DNA of 64,000 nt from the NCBI GenBank assembly GCA_002307725.1, contig DBUB01000004.1, positions 124,001 to 188,000 of the forward strand, written 5' to 3'. The notes below the pieces were generated by a model, which made no database searches, was not told the DNA's origin, and was given only the letters and a program-made list of their open reading frames with translations. Source of the stretch: Alphaproteobacteria bacterium UBA1301. GTDB taxonomy: Bacteria > Pseudomonadota > Alphaproteobacteria > Micropepsales > Micropepsaceae. The position numbers and the translations under genes are program-made. Numbering within the stretch: the first letter of the stretch is position 1; each line of letters begins with the position of its first letter. Shown piece by piece: positions 1 through 8,799 of the stretch.

Positions 1-1021
1 GCCCAGCGGAGCCCCCGGCCGTAAGCAGGCCATCGGGCATGGTTTCCGGCACAACGGCGAACGCAATAGTCTGGCGTAAAGCTGGCGAAAACCGGCTTGC
101 CAGTGTGCGGCCGGCGGGTTCGCTCCCGTTCAGAAGCGGCGCGCCCGGCCGCGGCGTGTCACCGTCGAGAAGGATTCCGGCCAGCCTCATATCGGGTCCA
201 GCAGCAAGAACGCCAGCGCGGCCGTTGAAGAGATGGGCGCGGTCGACCAACGCGGACAGGCCGAGCGATTGCGGAGTCGGCATCGCCGCAAAACCCTCAC
301 AGGCGGGGGCGTAATCGCGAACCGGGCGCAGCACGCCGCTTTCCGTCTCAAGGATGTCGAGTGCCGCCTGCCCGGCTGGTAGCAGTGCATACGATCGTCC
401 GGCAGCCCGAAGCCGATCCCAAACGATCAAGGCATCGTCGGTGCTGCAGCCGATCTCGAAACCAAGTCCGGCGCGCAACAGCGACACGTTCAGCCCGCGC
501 CACACCGTCGTGCGGAAGGAAAGCGGCGGCAAATTGTCGACCAGACCGGCGGCTTTAAGGATCTTCCCGGACGCTGGGCCGATCAGGGCAAGAACACCTG
601 CGGAGTGGGTGCGATTGGTGACGGCGACACCGTAAAGCCGGGCGGCATTCTCGATCCACTCGGCATCGGCGGCGGCCGCCGCGAGCAGGAAGCGGTTCAT
701 CGCGATACGGATCACCGTGCCTTGGCCGCGAACCGCACCGCCGTCAGTGAGCCAGAGCACCTCGATCGCGGCGCCGAGGCCGAGCGCGGCGGCATCGCGG
801 GTGAACAGACGCGCGACGAACGCAGGCGCTTGTTCGCCGGAAAGTTCCACCCGCCAGTGCCAGGACACATCCGCCAGCACGGCACCGAAACGGGCGGCGA
901 TGGCTTCCTCTTCGACGCTGCCGTAATCGGCCGCCAGCGTAAAACCGCCGCGGTTCTCCCAGGCGTTGAGGCGGTTGGCCTCTGCCGCGCGGGCGTGGAA
1001 CGGCGAGGCGTGGAGGCTCAT
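1..1021 (-). CDS. GcvT-like folate-binding aminomethyltransferase family protein (3' end outside window)
   Basis: Partial: the frame is open from the ATG at 1021-1019 to the window edge, about 340 residues, so the C-terminus is missing. The ATG overlaps the TGA of the upstream oxidoreductase as ATGA, implying translational coupling. Residues 50-62 (ADVSWHWRVELSG) and the following stretch resemble the early strand-turn-strand of the GcvT/YgfZ/sarcosine-oxidase fold, which binds tetrahydrofolate and moves or releases one-carbon units. Sequence similarity to a true glycine-cleavage T protein is only moderate and no gcvH or gcvP is adjacent, so I do not call it gcvT. Its partners in the operon are two FAD oxidoreductases, which would suit an oxidative demethylation system, but that is inference. 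Confidence 0.7.
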   Translation of the reverse strand, partial: MSLHASPFHARAAEANRLNAWENRGGFTLAADYGSVEEEAIAARFGAVLADVSWHWRVELSGEQAPAFVARLFTRDAAALGLGAAIEVLWLTDGGAVRGQGTVIRIAMNRFLLAAAAADAEWIENAARLYGVAVTNRTHSAGVLALIGPASGKILKAAGLVDNLPPLSFRTTVWRGLNVSLLRAGLGFEIGCSTDDALIVWDRLRAAGRSYALLPAGQAALDILETESGVLRPVRDYAPACEGFAAMPTPQSLGLSALVDRAHLFNGRAGVLAAGPDMRLAGILLDGDTPRPGAPLLNGSEPAGRTLASRFSPALRQTIAFAVVPETMPDGLLTAGGSAG

Positions 1022-2433
1022 GGCGTCGCCTTTTTCAGATGGCTCGCGACCATTGCCGCAGCGATGCGCCCTGCCCGTCCCGACATGCACGGCACCGGCT
1101 CGGCCGCAGCACCGCAGAGATAAAGCCCGCGCACCGGCGTCAGGATGCGCGCCGCCCACGGTGACGCCATATCGGCGAGGCACAACGCATCGCGCGATTC
1201 GGGCGGCACGAAACCCAAGCCTTGAACGGCACCGGCCAGTTTGGGTGCGTGCTGTTCGAGCAGGCGCACAGCAGTCTGCACCAGACGGCCCGTCGCGATG
1301 TTCCAGCCGTCCGTTGGCGTAACCGGCACCGGGCGGATGCGCACCGACAACACCACGCCAGGCACCTCACCCGCCTCCAACACGATGGTCTCGAGGAAGA
1401 GGTCAGAAGGAATTTTTCCGGCGCGCGCTTCGGCGTAAGCGAGGCTCGCGTTCTCAAGCTTGTCGCCGATCACATAGCGGGCGGGCCTCGCGAAGGTGGT
1501 CGGGCACGTGTTCAGCGCCAGCACCAATTTTGCTTCACCAACTTTGGCGGGCTGTTCGATCCGGCGCGCGGTGGCAAAACCGGCGGCTCCGGGCGGCAGA
1601 AATTCAAGCAATGTTTTCTTGCGCGTCAGGCTGGAGAGAATGGTGCGGCCTTCCACCATTTCGCCGGAGGTGAGCGTGGCACCGCGCACCGCCTCACCAT
1701 CGAGATCGAGGCGGGCCACTTCGCTGTTGAGGCGAAGTTCGACGCCAGCCGCGGTTGCCGCCGCCGTCAGCGCGTCCACCAGCGCCGCGGGACCGCCCAC
1801 AGGGACTGCGAACGCACCTTGCAGGCCGCACATTTCCTGCGCCGCTTGCCAGGCGAGCACCAGCGCACTACCGGGTGCGGCCGGATTGGTGGCGAGCGCA
1901 TCGAAGGCAAAGGCGCCGCGCGCCGCGTCGGATTCGAAGGTGCTTTCGATCAGCAGCGACGCGGGCGTCACTTGCAGGCGGTGCAGGTGGCTGCGGGTTT
2001 TGGCATCGATTGTGCCATCGTCCCACCACAGCGCCCGCATGGCGCGGGCGAAGGCAAAATGGGAGCGGCGGAACGCGGGATAACGCGCGGCGTCTTTTTC
2101 GGACGTGACGGCGAGGCTGCGCTGGCATTCGTGTACGTCACGCGTCAGCGTCAGCGTCTGGCCGTCGCCGAGCAGCGTCAGCGGCAGATCGCGGTTGGCG
2201 AAGCTGAGACCGAAGCGGGTCAGCTTCAGGTCCTTGATGACGCGCGGATCAAGAGCGGAAAGCGCCTGCGGACCGGCAGAGGCGGCATAAGCACCGACTG
2301 GAACGCGGGTGGCGCAAACCCCGCCCGCCGCCGCACTCGCCTCAAGCACCGTCACCTTGGCGCCGGCTTGCGCCAAATACGTCGCCGCAACGAGTCCGCT
2401 GGGTCCGGCGCCGATGACAAGAACGTCGCTCAT
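1018..2433 (-). CDS. PYROXD2/phytoene-desaturase-like FAD-dependent oxidoreductase (second copy)
   Basis: 471 residues. An N-terminal dinucleotide-binding motif (VIGAGPSGLVAATYLAQAG, from residue 6) is followed by an acidic strand end (VTVLEAS) and AAGGVCAT, the FAD-binding signature of the CrtI/amine-oxidase superfamily. Near the C-terminus a segment GLYLCGAAAEPVPCMSGRAG is the usual FAD-contacting end motif (GLY-x-CG ... G-x-xG-x-xG). Substrate unknown; relatives include PYROXD2 and carotenoid desaturases. It overlaps the upstream paralogue at 2430-2433 and the downstream GcvT-like gene at 1018-1021, each by ATGA. No carotenoid genes lie nearby, so a desaturase role is not supported by context. 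Confidence 0.85.
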   Translation of the reverse strand: MSDVLVIGAGPSGLVAATYLAQAGAKVTVLEASAAAGGVCATRVPVGAYAASAGPQALSALDPRVIKDLKLTRFGLSFANRDLPLTLLGDGQTLTLTRDVHECQRSLAVTSEKDAARYPAFRRSHFAFARAMRALWWDDGTIDAKTRSHLHRLQVTPASLLIESTFESDAARGAFAFDALATNPAAPGSALVLAWQAAQEMCGLQGAFAVPVGGPAALVDALTAAATAAGVELRLNSEVARLDLDGEAVRGATLTSGEMVEGRTILSSLTRKKTLLEFLPPGAAGFATARRIEQPAKVGEAKLVLALNTCPTTFARPARYVIGDKLENASLAYAEARAGKIPSDLFLETIVLEAGEVPGVVLSVRIRPVPVTPTDGWNIATGRLVQTAVRLLEQHAPKLAGAVQGLGFVPPESRDALCLADMASPWAARILTPVRGLYLCGAAAEPVPCMSGRAGRIAAAMVASHLKKATP

Positions 2434-3809
2434 GCGCCTCTCCCGGTATCGGCCCCAAGGTCCGTAAGCACGGCGATGGCGGCAGCCACACCGGAGGCGC
2501 AGGTCGCCAGCGGGCCGAGCGCGGAAGACCCTCCGGCGAGATAAAGCCCAGCGACCGGCGTGCGCGTGCCGGACATTTCCGGAAATGGGCGGAAGGACAG
2601 CATCTGGCTCGGTGACAGCGCACCGCCGGCAAGATCGCCTTCGGTGAGGCCGAGTTGGCTTTCGATATCTGGCGGCACGATCAGCTCGGCGGCTTTGATC
2701 TTGGCGGAGGTGCCAGGGAACACCTCATCGACCAGTACCAGCGCGCGGGTCTGCAAGCGCGCGCGCTTATCGTTGGTCCAGGGGCCATCGAACAGCGTGT
2801 GCGGGATAGCGTGGAGCGTGACGGTCAGCACCGCACCGCCGTCCGGCGCCAGAAACGGATCGACGGCAGACACCAAGCGCAACACCGCGGGCGGACGCTC
2901 GGGGATCAGACCAGCGGCCCAGGCGCGCAAAGCGTCGGTGTGCGACGCGGCGACGACGATCGGTCGGCGCAAGATGGCACGATCAGCGGTCTTCGGCAGT
3001 TCAGGCGGGGTGTCCAGCGCCAGCAACAGACGCGCAATGCTAGGTGCGGCGCGGAACGTGGCGATCCGCTCGACCAGCGTCTTCGGCAATTCGTTCCAGG
3101 CAAACAGCGCCAGGAAAGTGCGCTTCAAGTCGAGCGTCGAAATCACAGCGTTGGCAGCGATCTCGCTGCCGTCGGCGAGGCCCACAGCGACCACTCGGCC
3201 GCGGCGGCGGCGAATGTCGGTGACTTCGAGGCCGCAGGAGATTTCGGCACCGGCCGCTTCGGCGGCGCTGCGCAAGGCGGCGCCAAGCGCCCCCAGCCCG
3301 CCGCGCGGCAAGCCGCCGGGCGGCCCCGCCAGCAGAGCGAGCGCGCCGCGATCGGAATCAGCGCTGCCTTCACCGCCGCACACGATGCTGGCGCGCGTCG
3401 CGAGTTCCTCGCCCGGCCACGGCGGCGCGGGACGAGCGCGGCGGAACCAAGCGCGCGACGGCGTGACGGCCGCATCGGCCAAGACACGGGCGATCACCGC
3501 CTCGCGCACGTCGTCGATGGCACCGCGAGGCTCGGAACCCGGCATCAAAACAGCACCACGACGAGCCAGATCGAGGTCGCGGAAGATCGCGGGCGGAATG
3601 GCCGCCAACTCGTCGGCGTAGGGCGACGCCGAAAACCCGGGCGCAAAGCTTTTCGTCACACACCGCCCGCCAGGTGCGGCAGCCCGCTCGATCACCGCAA
3701 CACGGACGCCGCGGCGGCCGAGGACAGCAGCGCACGCCAGTCCTTCCGCTCCCGCGCCAATGATGCAAGCGTCGTATCGCAAGACCCTGACCCCGCTACT
3801 CCAGGCCAT
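2430..3809 (-). CDS. PYROXD2/phytoene-desaturase-like FAD-dependent oxidoreductase (first copy)
   Basis: About 459 residues. It has a Rossmann motif (CIIGAGAEGLACAAVLGRRG near residue 15), an acidic strand end (VAVIERA) and APGGRCVT, then a C-terminal GLYLAGGSSALGPLATCASG, the same architecture as the next gene, so the two look like tandem paralogues. The C-terminal phrase MLSFRPFPEMSGTRTPVAGLYLAGG is typical of the PYROXD2-like branch. The ATG at 3809 is used here; a TTG a few codons downstream would remove a short N-terminal extension. It heads an overlapping three-gene set (this gene, its paralogue, GcvT-like). The preceding speD terminator at 3932-3967 suggests a separate transcript. Substrate not known. 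Confidence 0.85.
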   Translation of the reverse strand: MAWSSGVRVLRYDACIIGAGAEGLACAAVLGRRGVRVAVIERAAAPGGRCVTKSFAPGFSASPYADELAAIPPAIFRDLDLARRGAVLMPGSEPRGAIDDVREAVIARVLADAAVTPSRAWFRRARPAPPWPGEELATRASIVCGGEGSADSDRGALALLAGPPGGLPRGGLGALGAALRSAAEAAGAEISCGLEVTDIRRRRGRVVAVGLADGSEIAANAVISTLDLKRTFLALFAWNELPKTLVERIATFRAAPSIARLLLALDTPPELPKTADRAILRRPIVVAASHTDALRAWAAGLIPERPPAVLRLVSAVDPFLAPDGGAVLTVTLHAIPHTLFDGPWTNDKRARLQTRALVLVDEVFPGTSAKIKAAELIVPPDIESQLGLTEGDLAGGALSPSQMLSFRPFPEMSGTRTPVAGLYLAGGSSALGPLATCASGVAAAIAVLTDLGADTGRGA

Positions 3810-3931
3810 TATGGCAGAGCGTCATCGAGAACACAGTTAACTGGGAAAGGAATTACAGCGTCCTTCGAGACGGTCGCTGCGCTCCCTCCTCAGGATAAGG
3901 GTGGCGCTGTTGCCATGGGCGTACAGACAAG

Positions 3932-3967
3932 AAAAAAGGGCGGAAACGGCTGACCGCTTCCGCCCTT
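3932..3967 (-). terminator. Rho-independent terminator of speD
   Basis: Perfect 10-bp inverted repeat (AAGGGCGGAA at 3936-3945 against TTCCGCCCTT at 3958-3967, 12-base loop). Read on the minus strand it is followed by a run of T (the A tract at 3932-3937). It lies just past the speD stop. Confidence 0.85.
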
Positions 3968-3988
3968 GGAATTGCGCATTGAGGCTGA

Positions 3989-4465
3989 TTAGAGCACGCC
4001 GCGCTTATGTTCGCCGATAACAAGGCGACCAGGATTGAATGCCGCCTTGATCACCGCCAAAGCCTTGCGGGGCTCGGCATCTCCACACATGAAGACGTCG
4101 AAAGCCGCGTAGCCTTTTTCGGGCCAAGTATGAACGCTGATGTGACTTTCAGCGAGCACGGCAACACCAGAAATACCGCCACCGCCCTCAAAAGTATGCA
4201 GATGAATGTGCAGGAGCGTAGCTCCGGCAGCTTTCACCGCATCGAGCAGCGCGGTTTCAACCCGATCACGGTCGTCGAGACCCTCGGCGTCCCATAGATC
4301 AATTATCAGGTGACTTCCCGCATAGGTCAGTCCGTTACGTGTGATGAAGTGGTCCTTGCGGTCCTCATCCCCAGGGGGAATAGGAACCGGAACGGTCCTC
4401 GCCGAAGCGCGAGCGCGAGGCGCTTTTGCTTCTTTGATCGCCGCTACGAGTTCGAGTCGAGCCAT
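3989..4465 (-). CDS. speD: S-adenosylmethionine decarboxylase proenzyme
   Basis: 158 residues from the ATG at 4465; an upstream in-frame start would add 22 residues that do not look conserved. The enzyme decarboxylates S-adenosylmethionine to give the aminopropyl donor for spermidine synthesis. The proenzyme cleaves itself before the serine of LAESHISVHTWPE (Ser107), which becomes the pyruvoyl cofactor; the neighbouring His and the cysteine of FDVFMCGD are the other expected active-site residues. The family core begins at about residue 39 (DHFITRNGLTYAG), so the first ~38 basic, Ala/Pro-rich residues are an extension compared with short bacterial SpeD. Divergent from speE across a 350-bp gap, and followed by its own terminator. 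Confidence 0.95.
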   Translation of the reverse strand: MARLELVAAIKEAKAPRARASARTVPVPIPPGDEDRKDHFITRNGLTYAGSHLIIDLWDAEGLDDRDRVETALLDAVKAAGATLLHIHLHTFEGGGGISGVAVLAESHISVHTWPEKGYAAFDVFMCGDAEPRKALAVIKAAFNPGRLVIGEHKRGVL

Positions 4466-4815
4466 TCTGGCACCTACCCTCTCAGAGCGTTGACACCTGT
4501 GCCCCCCGCCTTCCGACGGTGAGCGCCTCAAGAAGAAAGCGGCCCGGAGGAAGGCCCCCGTGCCGCTTCGCCCTCCGAAGAGAGCCGGCGAAATATATGC
4601 GCGTTCCCCCCCGACGCAAGTTCTTTGTCACCCCTGTGTTAAAAATATTGCCGCGGGAGGCGCGCAGTGGTTGTCACAATCACGGCCGAAAAGCGGCGGA
4701 GTTTCATCCACAGGCGCGGGCGGCGCGGTTTGTCAGTGCCACCGCCAAAGCAGCGCTTGCGTCGCCGGGAGTGCGGCCCTAAAAGCCCCGCCTTGCGTTC
4801 GCCTTGGAGGGAATA
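4466..4815. promoter_or_regulatory. Divergent speD/speE intergenic region
   Basis: 350 bp without a convincing gene; it must hold the promoters of both genes. An imperfect palindrome GTGGTTGTCACAATCAC lies at 4667-4683, and an AT-rich stretch (TGTTAAAAATATTG) at 4637-4650. No assignable riboswitch was recognised. Promoter elements could not be placed confidently. Confidence 0.4.
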
Positions 4816-5673
4816 ATGGCCAGTATCAAGGAACATCTGCACCGGGGCTACGCCCAGACGATGGAGATCAAAGGCGCGCTGCTGGCCGACGAAAAGAGCC
4901 AATATCAGCACATTAAGATTTTCGACACCGTCGCCAACGGCCGCGTCATGACGCTCGACGGCGTCGTTCAGATCACCACGCGCGACGAATCCGCCTATGC
5001 AGAAATGCTGACCCATCTGCCGATTCTCGAACACGGCAAGGTGGAGCGGGTGATGATCGTGGGCGGCGGTGACCTCTCCATCGCCGACGAAGCGCTCAAG
5101 CACAAAGCGGTTAAAGAGGTCGTTCTGGTCGATATCGACGGACGGGTGATCGAGCTGTGCCAGAAACACTTCGGCGAGATCAACGCCAAGGCCTTCCGCG
5201 ACCGCCGGATGAAGGTGGTTGTCGCCGACGCCTTCGAATACCTCGCCCGGCCCGAGAGCAAGGGCCGCTTCGATCTCATCATCGGCGACCGCCCGGACCC
5301 GATCGGCCCCGGCAAGGCCCTGTTCGGCGATACCTTCTACAACCGCATCAAGCGCGCGCTGAAGCCCGGCGGCTTCGCCACCTTCCAGACCGGCGTGCCG
5401 TTCTACCAGCCCGGGGAGATCACCGAGGCGCTGGAGGAATTGAAGGCACATTTCCCGAAGTCCGGCCTCTATCTCACCGTGGTGCCGACCTACATCGGCG
5501 GCTTTATGGCGCTGTCATGGGCCGGCAAGGGCGCCCGCCTGGGAACGCCGGCGGGAATCAAAAAGGCGGCGCGCGCCTACAAGCGGCTTAAGCTGAAGAC
5601 GGACTATTACAATCCAGCCATCCACGCCGCGGCGTTCGCGCTGCCGGAATGGATTTCGCGATTGGTGCCGTAA
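4816..5673 (+). CDS. speE: Spermidine synthase (polyamine aminopropyltransferase), variant motifs
   Basis: 285 residues; the ATG at 4816 follows GGAGGGAATA. The enzyme transfers the aminopropyl group from decarboxylated SAM to putrescine. The family QYQ motif (residues 29-31), DESAY, GGGD (83-86), VDID and the catalytic-loop aspartate D158 are visible. Several canonical positions differ: GGGDGG-x-x-RE reads GGGDLSIADE, the usual YHEM reads YAEM (61-64), and the DSTDP loop reads DRPDP (158-162). The fold and pairing with speD make the assignment secure as a family, but substrate preference could be shifted. A strong stem-loop follows the stop. Confidence 0.88.
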   Translation: MASIKEHLHRGYAQTMEIKGALLADEKSQYQHIKIFDTVANGRVMTLDGVVQITTRDESAYAEMLTHLPILEHGKVERVMIVGGGDLSIADEALKHKAVKEVVLVDIDGRVIELCQKHFGEINAKAFRDRRMKVVVADAFEYLARPESKGRFDLIIGDRPDPIGPGKALFGDTFYNRIKRALKPGGFATFQTGVPFYQPGEITEALEELKAHFPKSGLYLTVVPTYIGGFMALSWAGKGARLGTPAGIKKAARAYKRLKLKTDYYNPAIHAAAFALPEWISRLVP

Positions 5674-5696
5674 GCGACTTCACCTTATCTCAGAAG

Positions 5697-5727
5697 CGCC
5701 CGATTGGCCGTAGCGGCCCGTCGGGCG
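5697..5727 (+). terminator. Stem-loop downstream of speE, probable terminator
   Basis: CGCCCGA (5697-5703) pairs with TCGGGCG (5721-5727), and an inner GGCCG-TAG-CGGCC extends the hairpin. Only a short T-rich stretch (TTGTCATATT) follows, so it could be a weak intrinsic terminator. Confidence 0.5.
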
Positions 5728-5863
5728 TTGTCATATTCGGGGCAAACCGGCCCTCATCGGCATTCATCGGTTTTCCGGCCGCCCATCATCGGCTGGAGAC
5801 TGTGTCAAAAAACGGGGCGCCGCGCTTCCTTGGCCGGGTCGAAACCACGCCAAGGAACTCCAA

Positions 5864-6223
5864 ATGTTGCGTTCTCTCATCACCGGTGCAATCGTCGCCA
5901 CAGCCCTGTTCGCTGCCGCTCCGGCCCAGCCGGCTACCCTTACCCGAGGCGATGTCCTCGTCCGCTACGATGATCTCGATCTCAGCCGCGATGCCGATGC
6001 CCGTGTGATGCTGCACCGGCTGGACGCGGCTGCGGACCAGGCCTGCGGCGGGCGCCCTTCGCTGCGTGGCAGCCGCCCCGGCCTCGAAACCTTTCTGTTC
6101 GAAGACTTTCGCGATTGCCGCGAGGCGACGCTCGCCAACACCATCACCTCGCTGCGCGCCCCCGCGGTCACCAAGCTCTATGCCGAGACTCGTAAACAGC
6201 CGCGCCGTCTCGCCGGGCGTTGA
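5864..6223 (+). CDS. UrcA family secreted protein
   Basis: 119 residues. An N-terminal signal peptide (hydrophobic residues 4-22, likely cleavage after QPA) is followed by the UrcA pattern: VLVRYDDLDLS, then an LHRLDAAADQACGG helix and a second cysteine in FRDCREATLANTI. The two cysteines probably form a disulfide in the periplasm. UrcA proteins are common in Alphaproteobacteria and have no established function. A second UrcA gene lies at 9109, with two winged-helix regulators between them. It ends in a strong terminator at 6260. Confidence 0.85.
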   Translation: MLRSLITGAIVATALFAAAPAQPATLTRGDVLVRYDDLDLSRDADARVMLHRLDAAADQACGGRPSLRGSRPGLETFLFEDFRDCREATLANTITSLRAPAVTKLYAETRKQPRRLAGR

Positions 6224-6259
6224 AACCGGCGATTCAGCGCAGAGACGTCCCGCAACTGC

Positions 6260-6287
6260 GCGGGCAGCCCTGCTGCCCGCTTTTTTT
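6260..6287 (+). terminator. Rho-independent terminator after UrcA gene
   Basis: GCGGGCAG (6260-6267) pairs perfectly with CTGCCCGC (6273-6280) and is followed directly by seven T. The T run abuts the stop codon of the convergent regulator gene. Confidence 0.9.
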
Positions 6288-8224
6288 CAGCGAACCAGCC
6301 CACAGACCGGCACCCGCTCACCAGTGCAGAAATCGGGCCGGTGATGGATCGTCCGCCAATACTGCAACAGTCCTACCCGCTCCACGATGCCGGCAAAGCG
6401 CGGATCGGCACGCATCGCCGCCGTCGCCGGAATGAACAGATAGCGCGTCGACGGCAATTCCGGATTGGCCAGCCATTTGTGCACCAGGGATTCACCCGGT
6501 CCCGGGCGCTGATCGGGATAAGCCTCAGCCGCGATGCGGAAGGCGTCGTCAAGCCGGCCAAGCTGGCTAAACGAGACCATGCAACTCCACCAGTCGTCGC
6601 CCGGACGCGCGCAAGCGCGCGACAGAGCGGCAATATCGGCGGGACGGCGGCTACCCTGCGCCCGCACGATAGTGCTCCAAAGCTGCGCCTTGGGCGACGG
6701 AAGTTCGGCGAGCTCTTTGGACAGACGTTCGCGGGCGTGCGCATTGTCGGGTGGAACCTGGAAGGCAACCGCCTCGAATGTCAGGTCGCGGAACACCTGC
6801 TCGTCGGGCCATAGACGACGGGCCTCAGGCAAGAATTCGAGCGCGCCACTGGCATCGCCCGCTCCGAGTAGACCCTCGATTCGGCGCTGGTGCGAATTAA
6901 GGCTGAAAGAATAGCGTTCATAGGTCGAGCGCGCACTGACCTCGGCCTCACGAAAACGCCCGGCATCGTCAAGCAGCCAAGTCAGATACTCGCCGATGAT
7001 GGAACCGGGCGTGATGGCAAGGCCTTGGCGGATGTGGGCTTCGCGCTCGCTCCACGAAAAATGTGGCGTCACCGCCGCGAGTACGGGGTAGGAATCGCCG
7101 ACATCGGGACGGAGCTGAATGGACCGCTCCGCTGCTTGGCGCGCCTCCGTGACGTAATTCGGCTTGCGGGCGCCTTGGCTCTCATAAACGAGATTGATCG
7201 CATCCCAGGCATAGATGCGCTGCACGATCGCATCGCCGGGATTGGCACCGGCGAGCTCGCGCGCGGATTCGTAGGCGGCAAACAAATCACCGCGTTTTTG
7301 CAGTTCAAAGATCCGCAACATGGCGGGCGCGTTCTTGTCGCTCCAATGGGTGATGTCGGAGCCCCAGGTCACGGCAGCGATGTAGGCGGCCACGCGGTCG
7401 GGCAGATCGGCGATGCGGCTGGCCGGTTCCTCAAAGGTACGAGCAAACACGGTGACGCCTTGCCCGGTATCGTCGAAACGGACGTTGACCCGGACGCGGC
7501 CGCCGGCACGAAGCACTTCGCCGTCGATCACATACATAGCGCGCAACTCGCGCGCCGCGCGGGCCTTGGCAGCACCACGGTATTGGAAACTGATCGATGG
7601 CGGCACGACCGGCCCGCCGCCCCGGCTCAATGATTCGGCAATGGCCGAGGCGACCTGATCACCAAAGAGCTGGGTATCACGGCCGGCCGATTGCGGCGTG
7701 AACGGCAGCACCGCAACCACCCGGCGCAACGGCGCGTGCACCACCAATTCCTTGACCGGAGCCCGCAATGCCCACAAGCCCACGCCCGCCGCGACGACGA
7801 GAAGCACCCCGATTGCCAGCGCAATCCGCTTTCGGCCTAATCTTGCCGCGACCGGCGGCGGTTCCACTTGCGACGCGCCGGCCTCTAGGGCCGTCAAGCG
7901 GTAGCCGACACGCGGAATGGTCTCGAGCGCAAAACCACCGAACGTTTCCGCAAGACGCCGCAACCGTCCGGTACAGCGGTTGATGGCGTCGTCGCCGACG
8001 GCGCGATTTTCCCAGCAGGCGGCGATCAGTTCGTCCCGCGTCACGATCTCGCCGCGGTGGCGGACCAAAAGGGTCAAGACCTGCATGACCCGCGGTTCGA
8101 GAATTTCGCGGCGCTCGCCCAGCCCCACTTCATGCGTGGCCGGATTGCCCCATACCGGACCAAGCGCAAAAGGCGCTTCACGCGTCAGATCGATCCGCGT
8201 CCATTCCGGCTGGACGTTCAGCAT
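6287..8224 (-). CDS. CadC-like membrane-bound winged-helix regulator with C-terminal TPR region
   Basis: 645 residues from the ATG at 8224. Residues ~20-115 form an OmpR/PhoB-type winged helix (ILEPRVMQVLTLLVRHRGEI, TRDELIAACW, then IPRVGYRLT), lacking a receiver domain. One transmembrane segment follows (IALAIGVLLVVAAGVGLWAL), then a FlgO/TolB-like region (VAVLPFTP ... GDQVASAIAESLSRGG) and tetratricopeptide-like helices to the C-terminus. This is the architecture of ToxR/CadC one-component regulators, which sense in the periplasm and bind DNA from the membrane. Targets unknown; the UrcA genes and the next regulator are the obvious candidates. It converges on the first UrcA gene with no gap after the terminator. 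Confidence 0.85.
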   Translation of the reverse strand: MLNVQPEWTRIDLTREAPFALGPVWGNPATHEVGLGERREILEPRVMQVLTLLVRHRGEIVTRDELIAACWENRAVGDDAINRCTGRLRRLAETFGGFALETIPRVGYRLTALEAGASQVEPPPVAARLGRKRIALAIGVLLVVAAGVGLWALRAPVKELVVHAPLRRVVAVLPFTPQSAGRDTQLFGDQVASAIAESLSRGGGPVVPPSISFQYRGAAKARAARELRAMYVIDGEVLRAGGRVRVNVRFDDTGQGVTVFARTFEEPASRIADLPDRVAAYIAAVTWGSDITHWSDKNAPAMLRIFELQKRGDLFAAYESARELAGANPGDAIVQRIYAWDAINLVYESQGARKPNYVTEARQAAERSIQLRPDVGDSYPVLAAVTPHFSWSEREAHIRQGLAITPGSIIGEYLTWLLDDAGRFREAEVSARSTYERYSFSLNSHQRRIEGLLGAGDASGALEFLPEARRLWPDEQVFRDLTFEAVAFQVPPDNAHARERLSKELAELPSPKAQLWSTIVRAQGSRRPADIAALSRACARPGDDWWSCMVSFSQLGRLDDAFRIAAEAYPDQRPGPGESLVHKWLANPELPSTRYLFIPATAAMRADPRFAGIVERVGLLQYWRTIHHRPDFCTGERVPVCGLVR

Positions 8225-8373
8225 CCTTCCGGTCCCCCACAATACGGCTTCCTGTCCGGCACGGACTGAGTCTTACGTGAATACGGCCCACCTGCAACCG
8301 TTCACGACATCACACAGGTGTTACATCCTGCGCAGCTCCTGCAAACCGGAAACAAAGCAGCATTGCGACGTCG

Positions 8374-8799
8374 TTACAGCCAGTGCACCAACCCGGCCAC
8401 GACGAGTATGAGACTGGCGGCCCCCAGAACAACGAACAGCGTATTGCGGCGGTCACGGAGCGGAGTCTGAAGCTCGACCAGCTGATAACCAACCCGAGTC
8501 ACGGTCTCGAGGCGGAAACCGCCATGAGTCTCGGAAAGGCGACGCAGCCGCGCGATGCAACGGTGGATGGCGTCATCGCTGACCGCAAAGCCGCCCCAGC
8601 AGCGCGCCATCAGCTCGTCGCGCGATACCACGTGGCCGCGGCGCTCGGCGAGGGCCACCAAAACCTGCATGATTCGGGGTTGCAGCACTTCCACCGCAGC
8701 ACCGGCAGTGACTTGGCGTTGGCACGGGCAAACGTCGAGGTGCCCCAAGCGAAAATCCGGCTCCTTGGCCAGAACGATTTGGTCCGACATGGCACGCAT
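8374..8799 (-). CDS. Short membrane-anchored winged-helix regulator
   Basis: About 141 residues from an ATG at 8799, which has GGAG six bases upstream; starts at 8790 or 8832 are also possible. The winged-helix domain (VLQPRIMQVLVALAERRGHV, SRDELMARCWGG, VTRVGYQLVEL) is close to that of the 645-residue regulator next to it, suggesting duplication. It ends in one hydrophobic helix (NTLFVVLGAASLILVVAGLVHWL) and stops, so unlike CadC it has no periplasmic sensor. It is divergent from the UrcA gene at 9109, which it may control. No frameshift was seen that would restore a longer protein. Confidence 0.8.
   Translation of the reverse strand: MRAMSDQIVLAKEPDFRLGHLDVCPCQRQVTAGAAVEVLQPRIMQVLVALAERRGHVVSRDELMARCWGGFAVSDDAIHRCIARLRRLSETHGGFRLETVTRVGYQLVELQTPLRDRRNTLFVVLGAASLILVVAGLVHWL

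Noticed and set aside
1222..2544. 440-codon plus-strand frame opposite the second FAD oxidoreductase
   Set aside because: Antisense to a gene with clear FAD motifs; no motif of its own.
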